DNA of 64,000 bases from Kluyvera sichuanensis (GCF_014218705.1 NZ_JABBJF010000024.1:1-64000); one strand, 5' to 3'. Shown: positions 42,240 through 51,062, counted from the stretch's first letter. A program made the numbers and translations. The notes: generated by a model not told the origin, from the letters alone.

Positions 42240-42668
42240 TTATATACCACGCTTAATATTTTTTGCGTAATTAGAGAGCGATTTACCCAAAAACAGGTAT
42301 ACGAGACAGGTGAAAAGGTAAACAAAATGGATGCTGGTGGTTTTTTGGGCTAAAGTGAAAAATTGGTTCGCCTGCCCACCAGCTAATGTGTAATTGAGTT
42401 GAACTGTTGGTTTTTCAGCATCGACATAAAAACTTCTAGTTTTCATGAAGGTTAACGGCTTGAAAAATACTTTATAACCAACTCGTGCATAAATTGTGCA
42501 TGTTGTAATGGTTATTACCAACGGCACATAGAATGGAATAATTGTATTGAGCCAGCACAATAATGACCACACCAGCACTGAATCCAGTAGAAACCTGGCA
42601 ATAGAGTTGGCCTGCGTTCTGCCCGCTACCACCATAATGGGTATAAATTTAACCATGAAATCCACCAT
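42240..42668 (-). CDS. polytopic membrane protein
   Basis: 142 aa with about three hydrophobic segments (LLDSVLVWSLLCWLNTIIPFY, PLVITITTCTIYARV, FVYLFTCLVYLFLG) and a basic C-terminus. Not recognised. It is the first gene of the block running down to the Mrr-type nuclease and 4 nt upstream of the signal peptidase gene. Divergent from the TelA cluster. Confidence 0.6.
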   Translation of the reverse strand: MVDFMVKFIPIMVVAGRTQANSIARFLLDSVLVWSLLCWLNTIIPFYVPLVITITTCTIYARVGYKVFFKPLTFMKTRSFYVDAEKPTVQLNYTLAGGQANQFFTLAQKTTSIHFVYLFTCLVYLFLGKSLSNYAKNIKRGI

Positions 42669-42826
42669 AGTTATACTTGTTTACACCATCTTATAGACAG
42701 ACAAATTTTCTCCGACTTTTTTTGAACGCAAAACGACCCCGAAAAACGGACATTATATGGTCAGGAATTTCGATAGTTTAAGAGAACATGGTAAATTTTT
42801 TCTATCGAAATTTGTGGAGAATTGAA
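42669..42826. promoter_or_regulatory. divergent promoter region of the TelA cluster
   Basis: The region holds an inverted repeat with 11-bp perfect arms AATTTCGATAG (42766-42776) and CTATCGAAATT (42802-42812), 25 bp apart, just upstream of the ribosome site of the first gene. The wide spacing fits a dimeric operator or a leader hairpin that could occlude translation. Confidence 0.55.
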
Positions 42827-43597
42827 ATGAGCAGTGATGCCACTAAGATGGTTGAAGCCTTTGTTAAAGACCCATTAAGTTACGATAGATTTGGGCCAGA
42901 GCTTATTTCAAATCAAAAATGTGTCCTCAACATCAATGGGCATGAAATGTCAATTGATGAAGCAGTTAAGATGAGTGATATTGAAAAGTCGCTCTTAGAT
43001 GAAATTTACCATCTCATAGACGCAATGACAAAAGCGGAAGTCAATTTCTCAAAGGGAAAAAAGAATCTTTTTCGTCGGATGTTCGATCATTTAACAGGTT
43101 CCGAAATCTTACGGAAAGCCCAGCTAGATATTTATAACAAAGTAGTTATGAAACTATGCGAACGGATACCTGATCATTTCAAAATGCTAACCGCTCATGC
43201 TGAAATCACGAAGGGTTTGGAGGCAATCTATGCGCAAGATATTCATCAGCTAGAGGTTTTCATAGATGTTGTTGAGTCATATCTGAAAAATAAGAACGAG
43301 TGTGACTATAGTGTCACAAGCAATGAATATATGGCAATTAACAGGCTACGGATAAGAGTTAATAACTTTCAGGGAGTTCTTGTTGGTTTAAAACTAAGTC
43401 AGGTTCAAGCACAAATGAGCTATGAAACAGCTGTCGATGTAAAAGATAGCCTTCGAGATATTAAAGATAATTTATTACCTATGTGGGAAGGGCAGGCTAA
43501 GAACATCAACGCCAGTGGTGTTTGTAGTGGTATTGATGAAGTGGCTCATGAAAAATTCAAGAAGCTGGTCAATAAATTAAATAAGAACATAAGGTGA
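42827..43597 (+). CDS. hypothetical protein, first gene of the TelA cluster
   Basis: 256 aa, predicted all-helical, no membrane segment. A conserved-looking core (LDEIYHLIDAMTKAEVNFSKG, then YNKVVMKLCERIPDHFKML) is followed by a second helical half ending in a charged tail. The ATG at 42827 has GTGGAG 8 nt upstream; an upstream in-frame start inside the inverted repeat is unlikely. Its stop lies 6 bp before the TelA-like gene. The partner role is unknown. Confidence 0.7.
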   Translation: MSSDATKMVEAFVKDPLSYDRFGPELISNQKCVLNINGHEMSIDEAVKMSDIEKSLLDEIYHLIDAMTKAEVNFSKGKKNLFRRMFDHLTGSEILRKAQLDIYNKVVMKLCERIPDHFKMLTAHAEITKGLEAIYAQDIHQLEVFIDVVESYLKNKNECDYSVTSNEYMAINRLRIRVNNFQGVLVGLKLSQVQAQMSYETAVDVKDSLRDIKDNLLPMWEGQAKNINASGVCSGIDEVAHEKFKKLVNKLNKNIR

Positions 43598-43603
43598 GAT
43601 AAC

Positions 43604-44719
43604 ATGAAGATCATAAATAGTATTGATATATTAGATGTCAAAGTGGCTAAGGAATTTGATAAATATGCTGTTGATGTAAGTATGGAATCATCAATAAAAG
43701 ATGCAGTCAGATCTTTCCAGATTGGTGATATTGATGCCGCGCATAACTTTGGACGATTGGAGGACACTACTGATATTAATTATCTTGATAACCTCCTTCT
43801 CAGCGTCAGCTCATCATCTCAGGGCAAGAAGGGAGAGACTCTGAATGAGATTGTTGCACTGGCTCGTGAAGTCAGTAATGCAGTCGAACCAAGTTATCTT
43901 CAAAAGAAACTGTCACGGATACCGTATGTTGGGCCTTTCATAATGAAAGCCATCGGTCTTCATTTTAGTGCAATGTCAAGATTTGATTCAGTTAAAGGAC
44001 AAATCGATATTTTAACCTCGGATATCGAAAGCATATCGGAGGGGTTGTTTGAAATGAATAAAAATATTGATGGAATGTATGACCAAGCTTTAACTAGTGT
44101 AAAAAATACAGGGGTTAACATTGTAGCTGCCTATTACATTCTGGAGAAGTTACAAACAGTTCAGGCTTCTATTCGTAAGGAACTAAAAAATCAGCCTGAT
44201 AATACCATGCTGAGCATGGAAGCAATGAATATTGAACATCAAATCGCCCTCATAACAAAACGTCGAAATGACATGATCACGGAACAACAAAAGGCATTTG
44301 AAGACCTAAAGATGATGAAAATGATGAAGTTCAATAACCTCTCGATGGTAGACCAGTTTGAAACTATTATTAAAGTAACGATACCATCTTCTAAACGCAG
44401 CCATCTTATTATTGACCAGGCCGAAAGGAGTGATAAAAGCTCATTACTGATTCAGGCAATTGGTGATTCTGTAAATCAACAAGCCAGACGTCAAGCTTTG
44501 TTAGTAAAAGAGAGCAGTATTCGTGTAGCCAAAACAGCTAATCGTACTGTATATGATGTTGAGACAATTGATTACATATCAAACCAGATCAATGAGGCCG
44601 GTCGAGAAATTAAAAAAATCCACGACCGAGCCAAGACGCAACATACCCAGCTTGAAGCTCGCGCAGCGCAATGGAAGGAGAAGCGTTTTATGGTAGCAAA
44701 AGAACTGTCTTCCAAATAA
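43604..44719 (+). CDS. TelA-family protein
   Basis: 371 aa. The sequence LQKKLSRIPYVGPFIMKAIG and the long helical region (RNDMITEQQKAFEDLKMM, LLVKESSIRVAKTANRTVYDVETID) match the toxic anion resistance protein TelA (KlaA) family, which is soluble and helical and often linked to TerY/VWA or stress genes. The biochemical function is unproven even for the family. It sits between a helical partner and a membrane protein as the middle gene of a plus-strand trio with short spacings. Confidence 0.75.
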   Translation: MKIINSIDILDVKVAKEFDKYAVDVSMESSIKDAVRSFQIGDIDAAHNFGRLEDTTDINYLDNLLLSVSSSSQGKKGETLNEIVALAREVSNAVEPSYLQKKLSRIPYVGPFIMKAIGLHFSAMSRFDSVKGQIDILTSDIESISEGLFEMNKNIDGMYDQALTSVKNTGVNIVAAYYILEKLQTVQASIRKELKNQPDNTMLSMEAMNIEHQIALITKRRNDMITEQQKAFEDLKMMKMMKFNNLSMVDQFETIIKVTIPSSKRSHLIIDQAERSDKSSLLIQAIGDSVNQQARRQALLVKESSIRVAKTANRTVYDVETIDYISNQINEAGREIKKIHDRAKTQHTQLEARAAQWKEKRFMVAKELSSK

Positions 44720-44742
44720 TAGTTAAATTTAGAGGATGTGCT

Positions 44743-45717
44743 ATGGCTAGAATCAGAAAAAGTAATCCATATGATGATGTTGAGAATGCTATTAGACGGA
44801 AGCGTGATAGAGCTATATATTTTACCTTAGCTATATCTCTAATCTTCGCTATTATATTTCTAATATTATGGTTTTGTATTCCATCAGACATGCCAGTAGA
44901 TGAGCAAGTCAAACAGGTTTCTGACGATATATTCAACATTCTACGCTCCAATGAGTTAGTTCCTGAAAATGCTTTTGATACGATTGGATCATTTATTTCC
45001 ATATATGGAAGAGTTGGTGTGGGTGTATGTATATTGATTGTAATACTAGGGGCAATTATTAATGGGAATGGTTTACAACTTGAGATAATGACAAGTTGCA
45101 TAGTATTGTTTGTAGGGTTTAATTTATTTATTGCTGCATTTGGTGATGAGCCTCATAATTATAAATACAATACCGACAAAATAAGTACTGCTATGAAAAC
45201 TGGAGACTTGGACTCTTTGTATGAAATCTATGGAGACAGAGGGAGTTTACTAAGAAAGTCAGTTGAAAAAGCACTTGCAGATCCTAAACCAGCTACTGCA
45301 AAAAAACTGGGAGATATCGATGGCCTGTTACTCAGAGGTGTAATAATTACTGCTGAAAAAGTATCTGATAGCAATTATAAAAATCATCTTGGAAACTTGG
45401 TTTTGTTAATGCCTGAATATAAAGAGGATAGTGTCAAAGACAAAAACACACTGTTTGATTCACAACTTTATAAAGCTATTGATTACCATATTTATGACAT
45501 TGGTTACAAGTCTGGTGCGCTTGCTTCAAATCCTCTTTCTGCTTGGAAGTCGGGAAATGATCTTAAATCCAATTATATTAAATATATTATAAAAAGTACT
45601 GCTCTAATATTTTTTATACTTGCCGTAATTTTTGTGGTGATTATACTGCTGACGGTTAGAAATGGCCGTAGGCTTACTTATTTGATAGAGTCTAATATTA
45701 AATATCTGTCGAAATAA
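44743..45717 (+). CDS. membrane protein, third gene of the TelA cluster
   Basis: 324 aa. Membrane segments lie near the N-terminus (AIYFTLAISLIFAIIFLILWFCI) and in the middle (VGVCILIVILGAIING, IMTSCIVLFVGFNLFIAAF), with one more at the C-terminus (ALIFFILAVIFVVIILLTV). The loop between holds a soluble ~140-residue domain. Very AT-rich. Not recognised. The ATG at 44743 follows GAGGATGTGCT. It may anchor the two upstream proteins at the membrane. Confidence 0.7.
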   Translation: MARIRKSNPYDDVENAIRRKRDRAIYFTLAISLIFAIIFLILWFCIPSDMPVDEQVKQVSDDIFNILRSNELVPENAFDTIGSFISIYGRVGVGVCILIVILGAIINGNGLQLEIMTSCIVLFVGFNLFIAAFGDEPHNYKYNTDKISTAMKTGDLDSLYEIYGDRGSLLRKSVEKALADPKPATAKKLGDIDGLLLRGVIITAEKVSDSNYKNHLGNLVLLMPEYKEDSVKDKNTLFDSQLYKAIDYHIYDIGYKSGALASNPLSAWKSGNDLKSNYIKYIIKSTALIFFILAVIFVVIILLTVRNGRRLTYLIESNIKYLSK

Positions 45718-45720
45718 AAT

Positions 45721-45742
45721 AAAACGCCCTTAAGGGCGTTTT
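45721..45742. terminator. bidirectional intrinsic terminator
   Basis: AAAACGCCCTTAAGGGCGTTTT is a perfect palindrome with TATTTTT on its right, between the convergent TelA cluster and the gene at 45755. Confidence 0.9.
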
Positions 45743-45754
45743 ATTTTTGTGTGC

Positions 45755-45943
45755 TTATTTACCATCCGTTTCATCATCTACTTTCTGAGTCATGATTGGA
45801 GGCGGCGCTTCATTATCAATTTTCCTACGGCCTTCATCGCTGAAGAAGATTTTCCAGATAAAGTGCCCGACAAAAAGGATTCCGCATCCTATAATCAGCG
45901 CCCAGTCGAAAGTGTCAAATGGTCTGTTAAAATAATCAAACAT
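45755..45943 (-). CDS. small single-pass membrane protein
   Basis: 62 aa. One central membrane segment (FDWALIIGCGILFVGHFIWKIFF) is followed by a charged C-terminus (DEGRRKIDNEAPPPIMTQK). Not recognised. The ATG at 45943 has GGAG 7 nt upstream; a longer frame from 46018 overlaps the upstream gene without a ribosome site. Downstream of the repeat-type DNA-binding gene. Confidence 0.6.
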   Translation of the reverse strand: MFDYFNRPFDTFDWALIIGCGILFVGHFIWKIFFSDEGRRKIDNEAPPPIMTQKVDDETDGK

Positions 45944-45978
45944 ATAGTTCTCCAGGGTAGAGTTCGTGACTAAGCCCG

Positions 45979-47169
45979 TTAAACGTTGTGTGGATAATTG
46001 CTCCACCAGACCGGGCAATGCAATTCATTGTTTTTTTCAGACCATCCGGCATCTATGAGTAATCTCTTCACAAAAAATGGCTGGTTTCTGAAGATATCTG
46101 TAGAAATTGATGTAGCTTTAATGACACTTCCTTTTTCACCAGGTTTTGTTGGTTTCTCGTAACGCGTTATACCGATATGCTGTAGACGTGACCTAATCGC
46201 GCCATCTGTCCTATTCATTTTCTTGGCAATCACTTCTATTGAACGATGCTCAGATAGAAGTGTAATTAAAAACTTATAGTTTCCACATACCCATTTGGCT
46301 GGTTTTTGTGGTTCTCTTTGGTTCCGTTCAGGCACTGATCTTTCCTTAATTTGTTGTGGTTTTTCACTATCACAATCAATGTCAGTTCTGGCCGGGTAAT
46401 TTGAAATGGTTTTATCTGGTACGGTTTCATAGATAATTTCATTAAGCACTATATGCTTGCTCCACCAATCTGGGGCGGTAAGGTCGAATCCATCAATGTG
46501 CCAGCCGAATTCGATTAGTGGCAGGACATCAAGAAAACGTTTTTTTGATAATTTCGCAGAACTTATTTTTTTATTTAACCATATAACCGTACTAGATGAA
46601 TCGTCTTCAGCGCCCACGGTAATCATTCCAAGCTCTATAAGTTGCTGAAGAGTGGATTGATGGCTTCTTAAGGTAAGCTCGGCAAGTGCCGTTTTACTGA
46701 TACCATGTTGTATCGCCTTAAGTAAGACCCGAGTATCGTCAGGAGTCCACGGTTTACCGGTAATGAGGTGTGAAGATGTTTTCTTATGTAGCTGATCAGT
46801 ATCCTCATCTTCGGGTACTAACAGGCTTGTGTTTCTTGTTCGCCACCATTCTGGAGAGTACAGAACATTTTCACCATTTATGCAGTGTGCTACCCATCCA
46901 TTATCTAGCAGGGTTTTAAGAGTTATACCTGAAGCTGGTTCAGCCGGTGGCACTCTGATTGAAGAGTTAGGCTTGAGGGTAATTTCGTTAGGCTCGGAGA
47001 GATTTTCTCTTATGAGAAGGTATAAATCCAACTCGATACATCTTAACTGGATTATCCTTTCATTGTATCCAAGAATGGACGTAAGCGCTGCAAATGAGTA
47101 ACCATCCTTAAGCCCTTTTATAAGCTTCAGATCTTCAGCTGGTGACCATGACGGTAATTTCTTCTTCAT
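45979..47169 (-). CDS. protein with three Myb/HTH-plus-GW...WW repeats
   Basis: 396 aa made of three similar units. Each has a Myb/SANT- or HTH-like segment (W(S/T)P.ED..L at 8-20, WTPDDTRVLL at 141-150, and 293-334 with SIEVIAKKMNRTDGAIRSRL), then a tail with GW (91-92, 222-223, 375-376) and WW (108-109, 235-236, 388-389). It should bind DNA, perhaps repeated sites. The start has AAGGCAAGTGA upstream. The family is not recognised. Confidence 0.7.
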   Translation of the reverse strand: MKKKLPSWSPAEDLKLIKGLKDGYSFAALTSILGYNERIIQLRCIELDLYLLIRENLSEPNEITLKPNSSIRVPPAEPASGITLKTLLDNGWVAHCINGENVLYSPEWWRTRNTSLLVPEDEDTDQLHKKTSSHLITGKPWTPDDTRVLLKAIQHGISKTALAELTLRSHQSTLQQLIELGMITVGAEDDSSSTVIWLNKKISSAKLSKKRFLDVLPLIEFGWHIDGFDLTAPDWWSKHIVLNEIIYETVPDKTISNYPARTDIDCDSEKPQQIKERSVPERNQREPQKPAKWVCGNYKFLITLLSEHRSIEVIAKKMNRTDGAIRSRLQHIGITRYEKPTKPGEKGSVIKATSISTDIFRNQPFFVKRLLIDAGWSEKNNELHCPVWWSNYPHNV

Positions 47170-47281
47170 TCACTTGCCTTAGAGTGAACTAAATATTTCT
47201 GATATTACTTGTAAATCAATAATTCTTGAATCGAGAATGGGGGCGTTTTGAGGTGTATAAATCGCACTTAGACTCGACCAT

Positions 47282-47680
47282 TTAGTATCCGTGGTTGAAG
47301 AGCTCCTCAACTCCAGCATTTACGACATCCTGGTTTCCAGGGATGTAACGTGGCCAGCCTTCTACCTCTTTGATGTTCTTAACGATAACTCCTTCGAAGC
47401 CAAATTGATCTGCCGATATATCAACAATATGGAATTCATCGTTGTTGGAGATCTCACACCAGTAATGACCGAACCCGCCATACATAGTGAATAACCCGCC
47501 GTCAGATTTCCCATCGCCACCTCTAATCACAGCTGATAACCCTTTGCTATGTGCCAGACGAGCTAATAGCAGACTGGCAAATAGGCATGTGCCCGTTGTG
47601 TCATCGGTATCACAGTCAGCGAGGATACCGTTCAGTAATGCCCGTGCTTCAGTCGCAACATCATTAATGAGGTTTTTCAT
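47282..47680 (-). CDS. transglutaminase-like (papain-fold) protein 1
   Basis: 132 aa. The order TGTCLFASLLLARLAHSKG, then GHYWCEI, then FHIVDISADQFG gives Cys-His-Asp in the arrangement of the transglutaminase-like cysteine protease superfamily. It may be a small peptidase or deamidase; the substrate is unknown. A second protein with the same order lies at 48884-49309. It stands alone, divergent from the gene at 47841. Confidence 0.6.
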   Translation of the reverse strand: MKNLINDVATEARALLNGILADCDTDDTTGTCLFASLLLARLAHSKGLSAVIRGGDGKSDGGLFTMYGGFGHYWCEISNNDEFHIVDISADQFGFEGVIVKNIKEVEGWPRYIPGNQDVVNAGVEELFNHGY

Positions 47681-47840
47681 CAGGGTTACTTATCGCAAAT
47701 CGGTTTCAGGGGATTCTGCCAGACAGGCCGTAGCGTGACAATTTTTTATGACCCCAATAGGGGGCGAAATTAACGGGTCTTAGAATTTCGTCACCGATGA
47801 ATGTTGCGTTAATCTTTTTTTATATAAAGAGGAGCTAACC

Positions 47841-48347
47841 ATGAATAAAATGAAGTACAGTGCAGTATTGAATGAATGGAATTTTAAGTATGATTCTGCT
47901 GAAAGATTCGGTGACTCACACTTTCTTTATATCCATAATTTCATGAACGATCAGAGCCAGTTACTTGGTATTATCATAGCTGATTTTTTGAAGGTTCCTC
48001 AGATAGAACTTCTTCCTATTCAGACCGCCATAGATAACCTTGTAAGGTTATTAAAGGTTCAGACATCCAGGTCGTTAACGTCTGATGAGGGTGTTGATCT
48101 TGCTCAATTCCTCACTCAGTACCTCAGACAGACACAATCTTATGCTGCGGTTTCAAGTATGTGTCCGGTTGGTCAAAAGTTGAATTTTTTCCTGAACATC
48201 TACCCAAGAAAAGGTAATAAAGAGTTTTCTTTTCGATTATTCGCAATCACCACACTCAATGAAATTACAAGCGTGTCTGAATTTGTTGAAATGGCACATA
48301 GTACTCAACAAAGTGATCTGATTAATAATCCTGGTTATTTTGTTTGA
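47841..48347 (+). CDS. hypothetical protein (168 aa)
   Basis: Soluble, with no motif recognised; it begins MNKMKYSAVLNEWNFKYDS and has an aromatic-rich alternation of beta and helix segments (KLNFFLNIYPRKGNKEFSFRL). AGGAG lies 8 nt before the ATG, so it is well translated. A terminator follows at 48377. Its promoter region holds a GACCC/GGGTC inverted repeat and a GGTGACGAAATT site (reverse complement at 47794-47805). Confidence 0.65.
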   Translation: MNKMKYSAVLNEWNFKYDSAERFGDSHFLYIHNFMNDQSQLLGIIIADFLKVPQIELLPIQTAIDNLVRLLKVQTSRSLTSDEGVDLAQFLTQYLRQTQSYAAVSSMCPVGQKLNFFLNIYPRKGNKEFSFRLFAITTLNEITSVSEFVEMAHSTQQSDLINNPGYFV

Positions 48348-48376
48348 TTACTAAATAATTCCATATTGAAATCATT

Positions 48377-48405
48377 AACCATCACTTAACAGTGATGGTT
48401 TTTTG
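48377..48405 (+). terminator. intrinsic terminator
   Basis: AACCATCAC/GTGATGGTT stem with a 6-nt loop and a T6 run, after the gene at 47841-48347. Confidence 0.88.
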
Positions 48406-48616
48406 TTTTATTTCAATTATCTTTTTGTTCGATATGACTATCTGCTTTTTATAATCTGATTTCACTTACTATCATGCTGATACTACTAGGTAAAATGGTC
48501 GTGATGACTTTAATTCATGCTATTCCATTGAGATTTGTGTTTACAATCAATAAAAATATTGTTAATAAAATGTAATCCTTAACATAAATCAACATGGATA
48601 TGGAACCTACACTACA
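48406..48616. other. intergenic region, AT-rich
   Basis: About 210 bp without a gene, repeat or clear palindrome. It presumably carries the promoter of the small plus-strand gene at 48617. Confidence 0.3.
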
Positions 48617-48838
48617 ATGGCAAAGAAAAACATACATCAGGAAGAGATTGTATTCGCGAAGAAACAGCTTGTTCTCCTTGCAACATTAAAAGGGAAGGTA
48701 AGTGAATTGATTCTAAAGTGGGAAGGGAACATTGGAGCTGAGACTCCTGACTATCATCTTTTAATGAACCAACTTGAGTCAGTAGAAAAGCAAATATTTT
48801 CTAAGATTGGTGCTTGGAAAAAGACATCTTTGCTTTGA
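48617..48838 (+). CDS. small helical protein
   Basis: 73 aa, charged and helical (FAKKQLVLLATLKGKVSELILKW, QLESVEKQIFSK), with potential to form a short coiled coil. Not recognised. The ribosome site is weak (GGAACC about 12 nt before the ATG), so this is the least certain gene here. Convergent with the gene at 48884. Confidence 0.45.
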   Translation: MAKKNIHQEEIVFAKKQLVLLATLKGKVSELILKWEGNIGAETPDYHLLMNQLESVEKQIFSKIGAWKKTSLL

Positions 48839-48883
48839 GTGTCAGTGAAGAAAAACTTTATGAACAAACTTAATCCTCCTGCT

Positions 48884-49309
48884 TTATGTAATTCTTTTTT
48901 TACCAGGGATTTCTAGGAGAATCTTAGTCCATAACCCATCTGTCATAAAATCAATTATCGAGTCTGATATCATGGCTTTATTTGCAATTCTTTGAGCAGT
49001 GTAAATTGCCTGACTTTTATCTTCGATAAAGATGCCATGAGGCACTAGACTAACATTATCTTCGGTTTTCCTTGCCCACATGCGGAGGCGGTAATCTATT
49101 ATGTATTCGTCATACTCTATCCACAGATGAGGTCGAATTATCTGGCCAGTTCCAGCCAACGTTACTTCTCCAACGATGCGCTGGTGCGGTATACAGAATC
49201 TATCTAGCAGGCAACTTACAACCATAGTATGACCATCACATTCGAGTGGAAGTACATCATATTTATGTAACAGCTCGCAGACATAAGCAACTTCAGGGGT
49301 TATGAACAT
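48884..49309 (-). CDS. transglutaminase-like (papain-fold) protein 2
   Basis: 141 aa. The order VVSCLLDRFCIPHQR, then PHLWIEYDEYIIDYRLRMW gives a Cys, a His and an Asp in the order of a transglutaminase-like active site, and the overall plan is like the protein at 47282-47680. The segment GTGQIIRPH before the His fits a beta hairpin. It is 13 bp downstream of a GNAT-like gene and probably in one transcript with it. Substrate unknown. Confidence 0.6.
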   Translation of the reverse strand: MFITPEVAYVCELLHKYDVLPLECDGHTMVVSCLLDRFCIPHQRIVGEVTLAGTGQIIRPHLWIEYDEYIIDYRLRMWARKTEDNVSLVPHGIFIEDKSQAIYTAQRIANKAMISDSIIDFMTDGLWTKILLEIPGKKRIT

Positions 49310-49322
49310 TTACGGCCTCATA

Positions 49323-49751
49323 TTAGACGGGGAGGGTGCTTAATTGGTCATTAAGCCTAAGTGATGATGGAGCCCAGTAGCCGGAACCGCACATCCACCG
49401 TTCACCAGGAAATGAAAAACCCTCTCTGATAAGAAACTCCCTAAGTTCGGTGCTGATGACATTCTCAACCTTTAAGATGTAGTTATTTGTCTCAGCTGCT
49501 TCTTTTAATTTCGAGAGTAACTGTCTGAAAAATCCTTTGCCTGGGGTCTTCACTGAAATGGTTGCGACTACCAGTACCGACGAACCGAGGTATGACATTT
49601 TTCCCGTCCGGGCACGGATGTATAACTCATCTACTAACTGAAGACCTTGAACCTTCATTGATTTTGAATGAAAGATGCTTTTTTTTGCTTCAACCATTAA
49701 GTGAGTGAATGATTGAAGGATCTTATTGATGTCTCTGTCATGACAACTCAT
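49323..49751 (-). CDS. GNAT-like acetyltransferase
   Basis: 142 aa. SYLGSSVLVVATISVKTPGKGFFRQLLSKLKEAAE has the GNAT motif A shape (beta4, pyrophosphate loop PGKGF/F, helix), followed by IREGFSFPGERW near the C-terminus. It probably acetylates a small molecule or protein using acetyl-CoA. A transglutaminase-like gene follows directly. The ATG is preceded by GGTGATT. Confidence 0.6.
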   Translation of the reverse strand: MSCHDRDINKILQSFTHLMVEAKKSIFHSKSMKVQGLQLVDELYIRARTGKMSYLGSSVLVVATISVKTPGKGFFRQLLSKLKEAAETNNYILKVENVISTELREFLIREGFSFPGERWMCGSGYWAPSSLRLNDQLSTLPV

Positions 49752-49884
49752 ATAATCACCAAATTAAATCAGCATAATAAATTGCACAGTGTATAGCGTA
49801 ACTTTTCAATAAAGTTGATGCTTTGAAATAAAAGCAACAATACATAATCTTTGTGTCTTATTGGCTAAGGTTGTTATGTAATTA

Positions 49885-50199
49885 TCAGAGGTTTTTAATC
49901 CTTTCTAAAGATGCTAGATATGCTTCATAGTTATCTCCAAATTTTTTCTTTGCCCGTCTTACTCTCATCTTTTCTGCCAGTTCACTCTTATGCTCGGTCT
50001 GGTATTTTTTATTGTTTTGGAGTTTTACACCTGCACCGGAACCGGCAGCATAATTTCTGTTTTTATCGCTAATGCACAACTTGCATTTACTTTTAAGGCC
50101 AAACTTACCCTTAAGTTCCTTACCGAATTCTTCGAAGGGTTTAACCTGATTGCATCCTTTACAGCGTTTGCACCCAGAGGGGAGATCTTCATTAGCCAT
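49885..50199 (-). CDS. small zinc-ribbon protein
   Basis: 104 aa. CKRCKGCNQVKPFEEFGK followed by CKLCISDKNRN gives two CxxC-type pairs like those that open many HNH-type and phage zinc proteins, while the C-terminal half is a basic helix (HKSELAEKMRVRRAKKKFG). No HNH core is present. It may bind DNA or RNA; the function is unknown. The ATG follows GGAACTAGAC. Confidence 0.6.
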   Translation of the reverse strand: MANEDLPSGCKRCKGCNQVKPFEEFGKELKGKFGLKSKCKLCISDKNRNYAAGSGAGVKLQNNKKYQTEHKSELAEKMRVRRAKKKFGDNYEAYLASLERIKNL

Positions 50200-50399
50200 G
50201 TCTAGTTCCAGTGGTTAAAGGTAATGAACTGCATTTTACTGCAAACAGGCACTTCCAACCATAAAATCGACTACTTAACCATAATTCAACATAAGGTTCA
50301 TTAAGCGCACCAAGGTAAGGTGTTGATTGTTAAGGGTTTATCAGGGGGGTCTCTTGACTTGTTGGTATCCTCGGACTCAGGCTGTTACGTATCCTGTGA
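50200..50399. other. intergenic region with repeated TTAACCAT-like words
   Basis: Contains several short copies of AACCATAA or its complement and two AAGGT(A/T) words, but no regular iteron spacing. No gene is seen. It may be a regulator-binding region. Confidence 0.25.
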
Positions 50400-50630
50400 C
50401 TAACTGAGCCCCGTCCGTGGTGACCAGTTAACAGATTCTCCAAGGAACCTTGTTAACGCTGCTTTAGCATACTGAGGCTTTGAGTAGTATCTGGGAAACC
50501 AGCCATCATAAGTTTGTGTGCCATTGCGCCGGTATTCTGGCCTGACTGACAGCTTACATCCATTACCATCAGTAGAAATACAAAAAGTGTACCCATCAAC
50601 AGAATCAGAAGTAAGCAGAATGGATGTCAT
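50400..50630 (-). CDS. small hypothetical protein
   Basis: 76 aa, soluble, not recognised; it begins MTSILLTSDSVDGYTFC and ends in a basic, aromatic-rich region. The ATG at 50630 follows AATGAGGTATCCCCA, a variant of the initiation leader seen at many other genes of the window, which supports it as a real gene. Confidence 0.6.
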   Translation of the reverse strand: MTSILLTSDSVDGYTFCISTDGNGCKLSVRPEYRRNGTQTYDGWFPRYYSKPQYAKAALTRFLGESVNWSPRTGLS

Positions 50631-50639
50631 TGGGGATAC

Positions 50640-51062
50640 CTCATTATTGAACTAACCAGAAACTACAATGGTGATCCGACATGGTTTCCTCGATTTTACC
50701 GACTGAGCTGTCATATAGCGATACCTTTTATTCTTAGGTTCTCTTGCAGTATTGGCTATCGATTGTCACAATTTAGTCTGGTGGCACTGGTTCATTTTTC
50801 GGGTGGTTTGTTACTTTTTCCGTTGGTGTTCCAGGGCTACCGACCTCTGCATGTACGTATACATCCCTCTTTCTCGTTTACCCCGCCAGATTTCAATCCG
50901 ATAGAATCGTTCCTGTTTTACTCACTCGTAATTCACTTTTCATAGTCATTTTGTGGACATTAAACGTGCGCTACAGGTGCGCATTCCTTGCTTCAGGATG
51001 GCTTACTATCTAAAATGGCAGAGATTTTTGATACTTTTGAACATTTTAATGAGGTATATACC
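50640..51062 (+). promoter_or_regulatory. parMR upstream region, candidate centromere
   Basis: The ~420 bp before parM has no gene. In type II systems the centromere with direct repeats lies here. Only GTGCGC twice (50966-50971 and 50977-50982) and a TTAATGAGGTATATACC leader before the ATG are evident; a full repeat array is not seen by eye. Confidence 0.35.

Noticed and set aside
50200..51060. Replication origin with iterons
   Set aside because: Short TTAACCAT words occur but without regular spacing, and no replication initiator gene is nearby.
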